The notes beneath the pieces are model-generated. The model was not told the DNA's origin. It ran no database searches and saw nothing but the letters and a program-made list of their open reading frames with translations. From positions 2,356,001 to 2,420,000 of the forward strand of contig OY751495.1 of assembly GCA_963565915.1 (NCBI GenBank): a stretch of 64,000 bases of DNA, given 5' to 3'. Position 1 is the stretch's first letter. Each line of letters begins with the position of its first letter. Position numbers and translations under genes: made by a program. This DNA comes from Entoloma clypeatum. Taxonomy: Eukaryota > Basidiomycota > Agaricomycetes > Agaricales > Entolomataceae. Below are positions 21,836 through 32,136 of the stretch, piece by piece.

Positions 21836-23753
21836 TAAAGGAATTATTTACAGAAGCACCCATATTAGTTTCCCCCGATCCGGATCGAAAGTTAAGGGTA
21901 GAATCAGATGCATCGGACTTTGCCACAGGAGTGATCTTATCTATGGAATGTGAAGACGGTCACTGGAGACCATGTGCTTTCTTATCTAAGAGATTGAATG
22001 ACATTGAACGGAATTATGATGTCCATGATAAAGAAATGCTGGGTATTATCAGAGCACTGGAAGCATGGAGACACCACCTTGAAGGAGCCAAACATGAGAT
22101 TGAGATCTGGACCGATCACAAAAACCTGGAGTACTTCATGCAGGGTCAAAAGCTTAATTGCAGACAAGCACATTGGGCATTGTATCTAACATGCTTCAAC
22201 TTTAAATTAATACACAAGGCAGGAACCTCAATGGGAAAGGCGGACGCTCTTTCAAGAAGAGTCGACCATAGAAAGGGGGTGGAAAATGACAATGAGGATG
22301 TAACACTATTGAAACCCAAATATTTCCACTTGCGTGCAATGGATGGGGGACATCTAGTTATTGATGAAGAAGAAACTAAACTATTGAAACACATCAGGGA
22401 TGCAAAAGAGTTTGATGAGCAAGTCCTCAAAGTGGTGGAAGAATTAAAGAAAACAAACACAAAAACATTATGAACAGAGGAATGGCATGAGGAGCAGGGT
22501 TTATGGTTGCACAGAGAAAAGGTTTATGTTCCAAAGGATCAGGAACTCAGGGTGGATATTATTAAATTACATCATGACAATCCAGTCGCCGGACATCTGG
22601 GTCAATGGAAAACCCTGAACATGGTCAAAGCTTATGTCGAGGGCTGCGACAAATGCCAATGATTAAGGAACGTGCCTCAACCGCTAGCCAGTAAATTAAA
22701 AGCAAACACGGAACATGCTGGACCATGGAAACACATCACTGCGGACTTTATTGTAGGACTTCCAGAAGGCCAGGGATATAACGCTGTATTAGTGGTCACT
22801 TGTAGATCTACAAAACAAGCACACTTTATCAAAACATGTGATGAAGTCTCAGCTGAGGGATTAGTTAAACTATATCAGGATGAAGTCTGGAAACTTCATG
22901 GATTATCAGAAACGCTGATGTCAGATTGAGGACCGCAATTCGCGGCAACTTTTATGAAAGAATTAAACAAGATCCTGGGGATTACAACCAAATTATCAAC
23001 GGCATACCATCCGCAAACAGACAGACAAACAGAACAGATCAACCAGGAGTTGGAACAGTATCTAAGATCATTTATTTCCCATTGGCAAATGGATTGGCCT
23101 GAATGGATGGCAAGCGCGGAGTTTGCCTACAATAATAAGATACACACAGCAACTCAGTTTTTGCTGTTCTATGTAAATTATGGATTTAACCCTAAGATGG
23201 GTGTAGAACCTCGGAGGGCAGAAAAGTCAGAACTGGCAAAAGAATTTGCGGAGCGAATAAAGAAGATTCATGAGGAGGCAGAAGCGGCGCTAGTAAAAGC
23301 ATGAGAAGAGATGGAACAGTATGCGAACCTGAAACAGGGTGATGCACCAGTTTACAAAGTTGACGACAAAGTTTGGTTATTGGCTGGAGACCTGAAGTTG
23401 AACCGACACTTGCTGAACAATGGATTTGACCCTATACCATAACCAAAATCATTTCGTCACACGCTGTGGAACTTAAATTGCCAAAGTTGTGGAAGATTCA
23501 CTCGGTAATTAATGTATTGTGGGTTCAATTATTCAAGGAACCTGTATATAAGTTTCAAACGACGCGAGCGCCAAACCCCATTGTAATCAACGGAGAAGAG
23601 GAACATGAGGTGTCTAAAGTTACTGACTCAAGAATGAAGAGAGGGAAGTTGGAGTATCTGGTACAATGGGAGGGTCTGACTCAGGACCACAACATGTGGG
23701 AACCTGAGGATCACCTGGAACATGCCAAGGAAGCAGTGGAGGACTTCTTTTAA
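21836..23753 (+). pseudogene. pol of element A, part 3 (RNase H, integrase, chromodomain)
   Basis: It continues in frame from 15251 (RELK then ELFTEAP). RNase H motifs are ESDASDFATGVIL and TDHKNLEYF. Integrase has an HHCC finger (HHDNPVAGHLGQ ... CDKCQ), a core with TADFIVGLPEGQG, and the SD-RGPQF box broken to SD*GPQF. The end is a chromodomain (KLEYLVQWEGLTQDHNMWEPEDHL, about 23640) and the stop TAA at 23751. In-frame TGA at 22471, 22660, 22927 and 23302, plus a frame change near 23440. The chromodomain identifies A as a chromovirus. Confidence 0.9.
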
Positions 23754-23887
23754 TTAAACCCAAATGCACCCCGGCGCTTACGCGCAAACATCTTTGAAGG
23801 ATTGGAATTTAAACCATATGAGAATTTCACAGACACCCCGGACGACATCATATCTCACCTGGAAGTCGAGATCTAGAAAGAGGGTAA

Positions 23888-24717
23888 TATTATGATCGTA
23901 TTTTGACTTTTCACTTTATCTTATCTCGATCTTATCTATATCTTATTGTACATGAGGACATCTTATCATTATCACGCAGCAGGATGCGCAAGATACGGAA
24001 TCACGCAGCATGACGCTGCCTCAACACAGCCTCATGGTATTTACATATATAAGTAGGGTACTTTAACTTGTATTTGATAGCTTGTTCTCTTGAGATTCCC
24101 GCTGGGTCTCTTATCAATACAGCACCTTCATCATCTTTCCACATTTTTCCTCTAAGTTCAGAAGTTTGGGCTCGCAACTAGTGTTTTGAAGTCCAGTCTC
24201 AAAGACCTAGAACTGGACCAGAACCAGACTGGTAAAGACTGGTGAGAGACTGGACTGCAGTCTCAAGTTTCAGATTTTTGAGGATTGACCAGTCTCAGGT
24301 TCTTCAAATTTTGGAAAAAAGGAAGACTGGTTCAACACCAGTCTTGATTTGAGACTCAAAAAATGTAAACTGGTCATAGGTTCATACAGGTTCATATAGG
24401 TTCATATAGATTTTGTTCATCAAAGCTTCTATAAAATGTTTTGAAATGTGTTATAAATGATACTTTGAAACAGTTTTAATAAATTGGATAATAATCAGTT
24501 TAAACCAGTTTGAACCAGTCCTGGTTTACTTTTTTGAGAAAGGAAAGACTGATTCACCAGTCTTTGACCAGTCCAGTCCTGGTTTCAATATTTTGGAGAA
24601 ACCGCTCAACCAGTCTTGGTTCTAGGTTCTTAATTTTTTGGGCAAAAAACCGGACTGGACTGGACTGGACTTTCAAACACTACTTGTGACGTCGTTAGAC
24701 TTAGCATTGCCTCAACA
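23888..24717 (+). repeat. 3' LTR of element A, carrying a MITE
   Basis: It begins TATTATGATCG (decayed TGTTATGATC) after a purine tract GAAAGAGGGTAA and ends CTCAACA. The TATA-to-start segment ATATATAAG...AGCTTGTTCTC is kept. It is interrupted at 24179-24682 by a MITE. Confidence 0.85.
24179..24682. mobile_element. hAT-type MITE, copy 2 (complete)
   Basis: 504 bp, nearly identical to 13405-13904. Its 8-bp flanks CTCGCAAC and CTTGTGAC both derive from CTCGCGAC by CpG transitions; the 5' LTR of A has CTCGCGAT at this site. Confidence 0.9.
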
Positions 24718-26913
24718 AATTCCCAGTCAATCTACTATAGGGGTTCACACAATGGACCAATGTGGACATGTGAAATTGTTCAAACCACCCTGGAGATGAA
24801 ACCATTAGGCCATAGCGAGAAACAGAAGAATACATTACTCACTTTAAGACCAAAGAAGAGATCAGGATCTGAAGCTTAGACACCCTTGCCTTCAATTCCG
24901 CCCACACATGCCTTGATGGTATCGACCATCAATCCATGCTGATTTGTCTTCCAGGAATATCCTAATTCACAAGAACTGTCAGCATGCAGAGAGAAAAAAA
25001 CATCTTTGTGACGAGAGCCTTACCTCCATCAAGGGCAAGCCCCACACCCAGAACCCTCCCGCTGACAACATACACATTATATGGTGCGAGGGCAGCACAT
25101 ACATCTTCATAGAGCAGCCTACCAGCCCCAATGATGGCTGTCAGTGAGTTGGAGTTGTAGGTGACATTTGAGAAACATGACATGATAATGAGGGTTGAGA
25201 AGAAGTTGGTGTTCACAGCATGTCCATGGCCTTTAACCTATATTGTAAAATGATGAGGAAGCTCAATGAGAAAAAGACAGTTCTCACCCTGAACGGTGTA
25301 TGCATCTCACCAAGAAGTTGAATAGTCAACTAACTTTGAAGCAACCAGATTAAGAGGTTTTTGATGGAGAATGTAACAACTTGAACTCACATATAAACCA
25401 CTGGATGCTCCATGCCACTTATGCCTCATATCGCAACATAACAACTTTAGGCTCCACCTTGCCACGCGCAATCATCTTCTTTTCTTCCACCCAAGGTCAG
25501 TTCTTCGCAATAACAATAGACTAGTCACCTATTGGACAAAGCACATATGTACAAGCCAGCAACTTGAACGACCTAGTATCAACCAAGTTGTGGCAGGGAT
25601 GAGTTGTGACTCACTGAAAGAAACCCCGGTGCTTGGAATATGAAAGTTATACCCGTGAAGGACGACTCTGATGCACGGCTGCCTCTACTTGCCATCTTGA
25701 ATACTACCAAATGGCTGATGACTGCCGATGACTCAGATGTTTTCAGTGATTTCACTTGGCCCATGATGGTGAAAGTGAGAAGTGAACTTTGGAAAAGTGA
25801 GAGGATCATGTCACTTTGTCGTGATTGGCAGATCATTGGCATCCCAGTCACCATATCCGATGATCATCTCCCAGTGGGCATTGCTCCACGCCATGCTCCT
25901 CCCCCTGGTGTGCGCGTGAGCATGCCCCCATGCCCCGACTGGCTCTGACATGGACAATGGGGAGAACACCCTGCCGAAGAAGATTCAGAACGGAGAAATT
26001 GCACCGTACAACCTCATCTGCGGTGTGTTGTTGTCATTACCAAGTCTTCGACCCTTGTGCTGATGATCAGGATGCACCTTTTCTCCTCTGCCTGGCAGTT
26101 GTTGGACAGGAAGAACTTGATGCCAAATCTGTCAACATGCGTAATTGTGATGATGTTGGTATGAAGGCTAGAGCACACTGGGTCGTTCCGTGGGATGACA
26201 TTCAGGCTTAAAACATCAAGGAGCTTGGAAAATGAACTTGTGTGTAGACCAGTGGGTCAGCTCTGGAATACAAAGGTCGTTTCATTGACTGTATCTGTGT
26301 TTTGGCAATCTTCATTCTTGAGCTGAGCTGTCCTCAACACTTCCAACATATTGAGAACAACTATGTAACAATTTTGTGCTCTGTACAACTCAAGTGAACT
26401 AATTTATGTGATGAAGCCGTGGAGGGGCAATTGACAGGCGGTTCTTTGAGAACAAATACTCATCTCTTTGAGAGTAATTGCGCCAATGGAGCCGGCTTTT
26501 TTCCTCGCTATACACCATAACCAAAAGAAACCGAGCGAGAGTGAACATGTATATGGGGTTGTGATCAATTAATTGCACCTGTGTACACATATAGTAAATC
26601 ATAGATGAGATTATATGGCAGATAAAGGATTGATTCTGTGCATGACAATTTGAGACATTAGACTGCCCATGAATTGACTGCGCTGAAGCTCATAATGCAT
26701 TTAAATTAGCGTAGAGCTACATAGAGAGGGGGGTGACACAAACCAACTGCAAGGTCGGGGCTCGCTCTGTTTCAGAAAAACTGTCAATTTGCTTCTGAGT
26801 CATGCTGAAGACCTGTAACAACACTGCCTTGAGAGAAGACATTTACTCCTTGCATGAAGAGAGCAAGAGGAGAACTTACATGTTGCGCATCACTAATCTC
26901 TTGTGTCGGAGGA
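24718..26913. other. Unresolved region, possible decayed host exons
   Basis: Short frames exist, for example 25640-25948 (+) and 24962-25216 (-), but no motif, splice pattern or repeat lets me assign a gene. No transposon end is seen apart from the solo LTR that begins at 26914. Confidence 0.45.
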
Positions 26914-27346
26914 TGTAAGGGCAACCACTTTCACTTTTCACTTTTCCTTTCCTTTCTTCCTTTCCTTTCTATTCCACCATCTCCGACGTCCTCCAATTGT
27001 ATCCGCTGCCTCTGACATCTTATCCGCCTCTCCGCATCCGACGACTCCACCCCCATCTGCTACTCCGCATGTCGGATCGCAGGTACTATCATCCATCTTG
27101 TTTCCATTCATCCCTCATCCCTACTCCCAATCATTGCTCATCATTCATGTGTCTTGTTTTATCTCTTATTTCATATCTCATTTTACTATTTATCTCGCTA
27201 GCTTGCAGGGGAATCCTTAGAACTTTCTCTTCGGATCTCCCTTGCAAGGTGTGTGTTGTATTACTTATCAGACTGCTCAATCTAAACTTCAGATCTCCCT
27301 TGCAAGTATCTGAGTTCGAGTCTTGGATCGTAAGGTCACCCTTACA
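26914..27346 (+). repeat. Solo LTR, family F, copy 1
   Basis: 433 bp, TGTAAGGGCAACC to GGTCACCCTTACA, with the 5-bp duplication GAGGA at 26909-26913 and 27347-27351. It is the reverse complement family of 58279-58711 (same length). No internal region is present in the window. Confidence 0.92.
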
Positions 27347-28650
27347 GAGGAGCTGAAGCCGTCAGCCGAGGGGCAGGGAGGACTGTGGCGGCGCAGCTTG
27401 CAGAGGAGGTCAGTAGCATGGCAATAGCAGGCAGTCCTGATGGACCTGGTGGACTGGGCGGCAAATGAGGATGATGCAGCGATTGATGATGCGGCAGTTA
27501 CATCATTGATGGTGACGGTGGCGGCAGAGCTGTCATTGCCAGAGGGGGAAGAATTGAGAAAGGGGGTGGCTGTATGTGTTGTGGGGGAGAATAACCTGAA
27601 TGAGGCAGATACTGTGGAGCTGGAGATTGTTGCAGGTGTGTAGGAGGCATTGAAGATCAGGCCGCCAGAGCAGTGGCACCACCCAAGGTAGCTGCGAGCA
27701 TGCACTGCAGGATAGTGATTGAGGAGAAGGGCCTGGAAGAGTGTATATGCAAGTTGAGGGCGTGCGATAAGGAGAGCTCAAGCTTGCTCTGGATGGGTGA
27801 TCAAAGGCCTATGGGCATCATTTTCATGAGGGTTCGTGTCTTTGAAGTGCAGAGCACACGGCATTGGCTCACCCTCATCTGGCCAGTACTTCCATGAGTT
27901 GACTGGGGCATACTCGCAAGTGTTTGACTATCCAAGGCAGATGGATCTGAATGCCTGGAGGCAGACCTGCTAAAAAAGGGTTTATCTCTGAGATCCCTCA
28001 AGAATTGCCATGGCTTGCGGTGGAAGAGTTCAGGAAGAGAAGAACATACTCTAAGTCAGATGGATTCAAAAGATCAGAACATGAGAATAGATCAATGTGC
28101 CTGCAAATTCACAGAAGCTGTAAGCTTGTGGTTTTCCTGTATCTCAGTCAAATACCAGTCTGTGATGGACCAGAAAAATGTTGAGCTTATACTTGTCGAT
28201 TTACGGGGAAATCATGCAAGGAAACAATACCTGAAACCTATCACTTGCCCAACGGATTTGAATACATCAATCAATTGGTCTTTGCCCATGTTTTATGGAA
28301 CATTGCTGACTAGAACGGTTTGGGGATGAGAGATTAGCAGGATGAAGGGAGTGCAAAACTGATAGAAGTACCAAAAACAACTTTGCTCATCCTTGTGGGC
28401 CGTGGTAAGTCACAGAGGCTTGAAAATTAATGCTAGATTTTGTCTGCAAACTACAGTGTACTAGTAGTCACAGTGCTGACTCAGAGTACCACTGGTAGCC
28501 TTTCTTGTTTGCCCTTGATTGGTAATTGACTGCATGACAAATCTCCAGCAGACGCCGGTAGTTTGAGTACTACTTATGTGCAAGGCTCCCAGTCAGCAGA
28601 CTGTCATTGCATGACTCGAAGTGATAGTATACTTCTATCAGCCTGAGGCA
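27347..28650. other. No feature recognised with confidence
   Basis: Several short + frames (27673-27897, 27951-28184) and a GC-richer stretch to 27700, but no domain. It may be the decayed remainder of the gene whose tail is at 28653-29329, or of its neighbour. Confidence 0.4.
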
Positions 28651-28652
28651 AG

Positions 28653-29329
28653 TCAGGAGTCATCATAGCTGAAGAAAGTATGGCCGAAATAATCATCTCC
28701 TCCTAAGCTGTCTGCTGCGCCACTATACATATCAAATTCCAGAGCTTTCTGCTCTAATGTGTCTGAGTCCATATCAGAGATTTTGGATGGAGACTCATCA
28801 GATTCAGATGTCATTTCCAATTCTGAACTTTCTTGCAGGTCTTGGGCCTCATCTTTTGCTTCTGTATCCTGATTGACTTGTGTCACGGTGGTTGTGGTGC
28901 GAACCTCCAATCAGATGAAGGTATTCCCTGGCCCACCAACACTGGCTGCTGCTGCAAGGTTTCTCCTGGGATTCTCAGGCTTGCCACGACTATATAGATG
29001 ACCCACCCCCAGGTTCCAGTGATATTGCATCATCATGTTGCGGTCTACGAAGCTGCCCAGGAGATAAGAACAACAGGTTAAATTCCTATTTTGTCAGACA
29101 GCACTCACCATTTCGCGTAATAACCTTGCCAATTGTTGCGGTCCTCTGCAAACTTTGACATTCCTCTGTTGTTCGCCAGTTTTCCTGTGACAAAACACGG
29201 GATGATATGACATCCATGTAGAATTTGTCGTGGGTCAACAAATCCAAAAGCTTCTTCATTGTCGAATCTCCTGAACTTCAAGCAATCCAGTTGGCTGGTG
29301 GACCACCCTTCCTTGACAGACCCTGTCAA
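28653..29329 (-). pseudogene. C-terminal part of a transposon-type gene (Plavaka/KDZ-like tail), separated by inversion
   Basis: The minus-strand frame 29329-29105 reads LDCLKFRRF...AFGFVDPRQILHGCHIIPCF. The block FGFxDPxxxxxGCHxIP is one I recall from the C-termini of many basidiomycete transposon-type proteins that also carry an MEFLWVRWF block. That block ends the + strand fragment at 43296, where it is broken by a TGA. A further exon-like frame, 28910-28653, is acidic and Ser-rich (SESDESPSKISDMDSD) and ends in a stop. The two fragments join in frame when the 29330-43300 inversion is undone. The family name is from memory and not certain. Confidence 0.55.
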
Positions 29330-29894
29330 GCGCTTGCCAGGATCATAGCCTGCATCAGATCAGGCACGACGAACTTCGCATCGCTGAGGCGAGCGAAGAG
29401 TGACCCGAGGCGCTCAATTTCCGGTACGGGGTCGCGACCCAACAGCTTGAAAGAGGCAGCGGCCTTGAAGTCGCCAAATATGGTGGCAGGGGAGATCTTC
29501 GAATATGTGTCCTTCAACGACGTCCAGGCTTCTTTTGAGGTTGAGGCGTCCTTGATGTGCCTCCTGATAGCCTCGGAGACTTTGAGACGGATGGAACCCA
29601 GAGCCATGTCGTCGTCTCTGATCCTGGCCTTCTTTTCTTTGGCGAAGGCGGGATGGTCGACAGTGATAGTGACCGCCGGAGGTTGAGTCGCAGATGTCGC
29701 AGATGTCGAAGTGGCGGAGGCAGGGGTGGAGACCGTGACCGTAAAGTCCTTGATGTCGGGGCGCTCAATGTCGCCGGATACGAGGCGCCAGACTCCTTGA
29801 TGGAGAAGGTACGACTTCATTTTTCCGCCCAACTCTGGTAGTCAATGCCGTCGAAGATGGCGATGGAGTCGAGGGCGGAGCGAGAGGTAGACAT
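29330..29894 (-). pseudogene. Copia gag, N-terminal part
   Basis: ATG at 29894 (MSTSRSALDSIAIFDGIDYQSW), the usual Copia gag opening. A missing A in an A-run near 29826 shifts the frame, which then continues KMKSYLLHQGVWRLVSG, KEAWTSLKDTYSK and LFARLSDAKFVVPDLMQAM. The Lxx-W...AW-L pattern is that of the UBN2-type Copia gag. It is cut at 29330 by the inversion breakpoint and continues at 43301 (RPIPDAWSSL). Confidence 0.8.
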
Positions 29895-30242
29895 TGTAGA
29901 TGAATCTAAAAAGGGTTCCCAATCAGTGATGTGTTATGAATATGATTCAAGAAAACAATTAAATGATTCCTTATGACATATTCCCTTTAGGAATAGCGGT
30001 CATGGGAAAACCCTTTATATGTCAGAATCATATAAGGTGCGATCAACATTTCCACATGGAGTGTACTAGGTCAATCCCCTTAGGGACGTCTCATGACAGG
30101 TACTTGTCGTAATGACGTTCCCAGGTTCATATGTGAAGAAGTAAGACTCAGAACCCAGATCTTTCGATCGGTTCTTTGCCAACCAGGGTAGAGTGGGCAG
30201 GTACTCGCTGTTGCCAGTGTTTCCCAAGTCCCTCTGCTATCC

Positions 30243-30255
30243 GGGGCCCATAACC
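30243..30255 (-). promoter_or_regulatory. PBS of the Copia element (initiator-Met half-tRNA type)
   Basis: Directly after the LTR the minus strand reads GGTTATGGGCCCC, complementary to the anticodon arm of initiator tRNA-Met (GGGCCCATAACC). Drosophila copia uses the same internal tRNA fragment. The exact pairing needs this organism's tRNA sequence. Confidence 0.65.
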
Positions 30256-30546
30256 TGTTGAAGTTCCACCTGGGCGCTAGCCACAGGTGTACTGAGCAAC
30301 ATAGCTACAGTGGAAGTACTCTACGATACCGCTATGGTCACTTACATGGTTTGGAGGGGGTAAGGCTAGTGAGAGCGATGGAGCTGGTTAAGAGTCAAGA
30401 GACAACTTGTTGATATTGACAGTTTCCTGGTCTTATATACCGTACTACTGTTTGTACCAACCAAATAAGTATGTAATCGAAGATGTGTAAAGGTCACGTG
30501 ATATAATCTAATCTAATCTAATCTACGTGATGGAAAAGTTTCAACA
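30256..30546 (-). repeat. 5' LTR of the Copia element
   Basis: 291 bp, TGTTGAAACTTT to AACTTCAACA in element orientation. It matches 47566-47875 except for a 19-bp insertion or duplication in that copy and a few CpG transitions (for example CACGTGAC here, CATGTGAC there). Confidence 0.94.
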
Positions 30547-30699
30547 GATTGGAGCAGCAACTTGAGGAGGCACGGTTTTTGTCACTTCAGCAAGTTCCTG
30601 TCATGCAGACTAGATTCATCGCAGGCGAAGTTCACCTCTACCCCCTGATTGGCAGGGATCAACCCCATGCATCCATCATCGCAGTTGACGACCTCAACC
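30547..30699 (+). pseudogene. Coiled-coil host gene, downstream part 1
   Basis: The frame begins LEQQLEEARFLSLQQVP directly at the edge of the Copia LTR. It is the in-frame continuation of the minus-strand exon ending at 47876 (DRLQDEVTRL) once the Copia insertion and inversion are undone. It runs to VDDLN at 30699, where a solo LTR was inserted, and resumes at 38912 (PDVPQPPRR). Function unknown. Confidence 0.75.
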
Positions 30700-31374
30700 T
30701 GTTATATACCATTCTGGCTCCAACAACCTCCGATCATCTCCGATCAATTCCGATCAATTCCGATCAATTCCGCTCCAACGATCTCCGATCAATTCCGATA
30801 TTCCGGACATCTGTTACCTCCGCATCTCCACACATTGCCATCGTGCATTTCATATTCATAACTCCATGCCTTTATGCATTTCATATTCATATTCCTGTTT
30901 ACTTATGCATCGCCTTTTCCGCATGGTCCATTGACCGACATCTCCGATGTTCGTTACAGTCGCTGGCAACTTACGCCACAACTCCGGACCTACTCCGACC
31001 ATCTCCGTAAAGTAATATCATTTAGGTATTTAAGCTCGTACCATACCTGTAGTTCCTCAGTTCGAATATCAACAAAGTTCACTCCTCTACTTCCCGTTCA
31101 TGCCAGAGATCCTCGCTGTGGTACAATACGCCGACAACATCCTCGTCTACTGCTCTTCCTCCATCGTTACCCTTCAACGAGCTCAGTACTGTGTCCGAGT
31201 CACAACTCCGACGTCGTCCGACCATTTCCACGTCAACGTGTCTCTCACCGAGATCTTTCCAAGGACCTCCGCACCTCCGACCTCTTCTCCAACCTCCTGA
31301 AATTGGGACACCTTATCCAACAAACGGCGGCGCAACACATACGTTGAAGCCATGTCCCTCCCCTTTGTCGTTCC

Positions 31375-32096
31375 TGTTATATCCGTCTCGGAATCTCCGA
31401 TCCACTCCGATCGTCCTCCGACTTTCCGGACTTTCCGGACATCCGTTACCTCCACATCTCCGCACGTTGCCATCGTGCATTTCATATTCATAACTCCATG
31501 CCTTTATGCATTTCATATTCATATTCCCGTTTACTTATGCATCGCCTTTTCCGCATGGTCCGTTGACCGACATCTCCGATGTTCGTTACAGTCGCTGGCA
31601 ACTTACGCCACAACTCCGGACCTACTCCGACCATCTCCGTAAAGTAATCTCATTTAGATATTTAAGCTTGTACCATACCTGTAGTTCCTCAGTTCGAATA
31701 TCAACAAAGTTCACTCCTCTACTCCCCGTTCATGCCAGAGATCCTCGCTGTGGTACAATACGCCGACGACATCCTCATCTACTGCTCTTCCTCCATCGTT
31801 ACCCTTCGACGAGCTCAGTACTGTGTCCGAGTCACAACTCCGACGTCGTCCGACCATTTCCACGTCAACGTGTCTCTCACCGAGATCTTTCCGAGGACCT
31901 CCGCATCTCCGACCTCTCCTCCGACCTCCTGAAATTGGGACACCTTATCCAACAAACGGCAGCGCAACACATACGTTGAAGCCACGTCCCTCCCCTTCGT
32001 CGTTCCTCCGCATTCCCGGAGTTCCGCTCCGGCCTCAGTCCTTCGTCCGACCTCCAACGGACTCCGACGAAGCTCCGACTTTTCACCTACTTAACA
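31375..32096 (+). repeat. 5' LTR of element C
   Basis: 722 bp, TGTTATATCCGTC to CACCTACTTAACA. It is unusually rich in CTCCGAC-type repeats. Confidence 0.96.
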
Positions 32097-32109
32097 GTAT
32101 ATTCGAACT
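31659..32109 (+). promoter_or_regulatory. TATA-like box, predicted transcript start and self-priming PBS of element C
   Basis: TATTTAAG (31659) is followed 32 nt later by AGTTCGAATAT (31691-31701). Two nucleotides after the LTR end, ATATTCGAACT (32099-32109) is its exact 11-nt reverse complement. Flanking bases do not pair, so the match is sharply bounded. Confidence 0.72.
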
Positions 32110-32136
32110 CAAACCGTTTTTGGATTCCTGCTAGTC

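Larger units (their letters stand above)
10592..24717 (+). mobile_element. Ty3/Gypsy chromovirus-type element A, decayed, with nested insertions
   Basis: LTRs at 10592-10861 and 23888-24717 enclose gag, protease, RT, RNase H, integrase and a chromodomain, all on the + strand. Removing the solo LTR 13113-14021, element B 15252-21835 and the MITE 24179-24682 leaves an element of about 6 kb. It carries many TGA stops and frameshifts, and the two LTRs differ by many transitions and an indel of about 50 bp, so it is old. No clear flanking duplication remains. Confidence 0.9.
29330..30546 (-). mobile_element. Ty1/Copia element D/E, 5' part (LTR, PBS, gag N-terminus)
   Basis: It holds exactly what the + strand Copia part at 43301-47875 lacks. 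In element orientation the 5-bp sequence before this LTR is CAATC (complement of 30547-30551) and the sequence after the far LTR (47876-47880) is also CAATC. The two are one insertion separated by the inversion. Confidence 0.92.

Noticed and set aside
10587..24722. A 5-bp target duplication around element A
   Set aside because: ACAAG on the left and AATTC on the right do not match when the LTR ends are set by the TGTT...AACA rule; a shifted end gives ACAAG/ACAAA, but that breaks the 2-nt PBS spacing.
30700..31347. Long plus-strand frames in the family C LTRs (also 31506-31979 and 38221-38694)
   Set aside because: They lie wholly in LTR sequence rich in CTCCGAC repeats, which keeps several frames open by chance.
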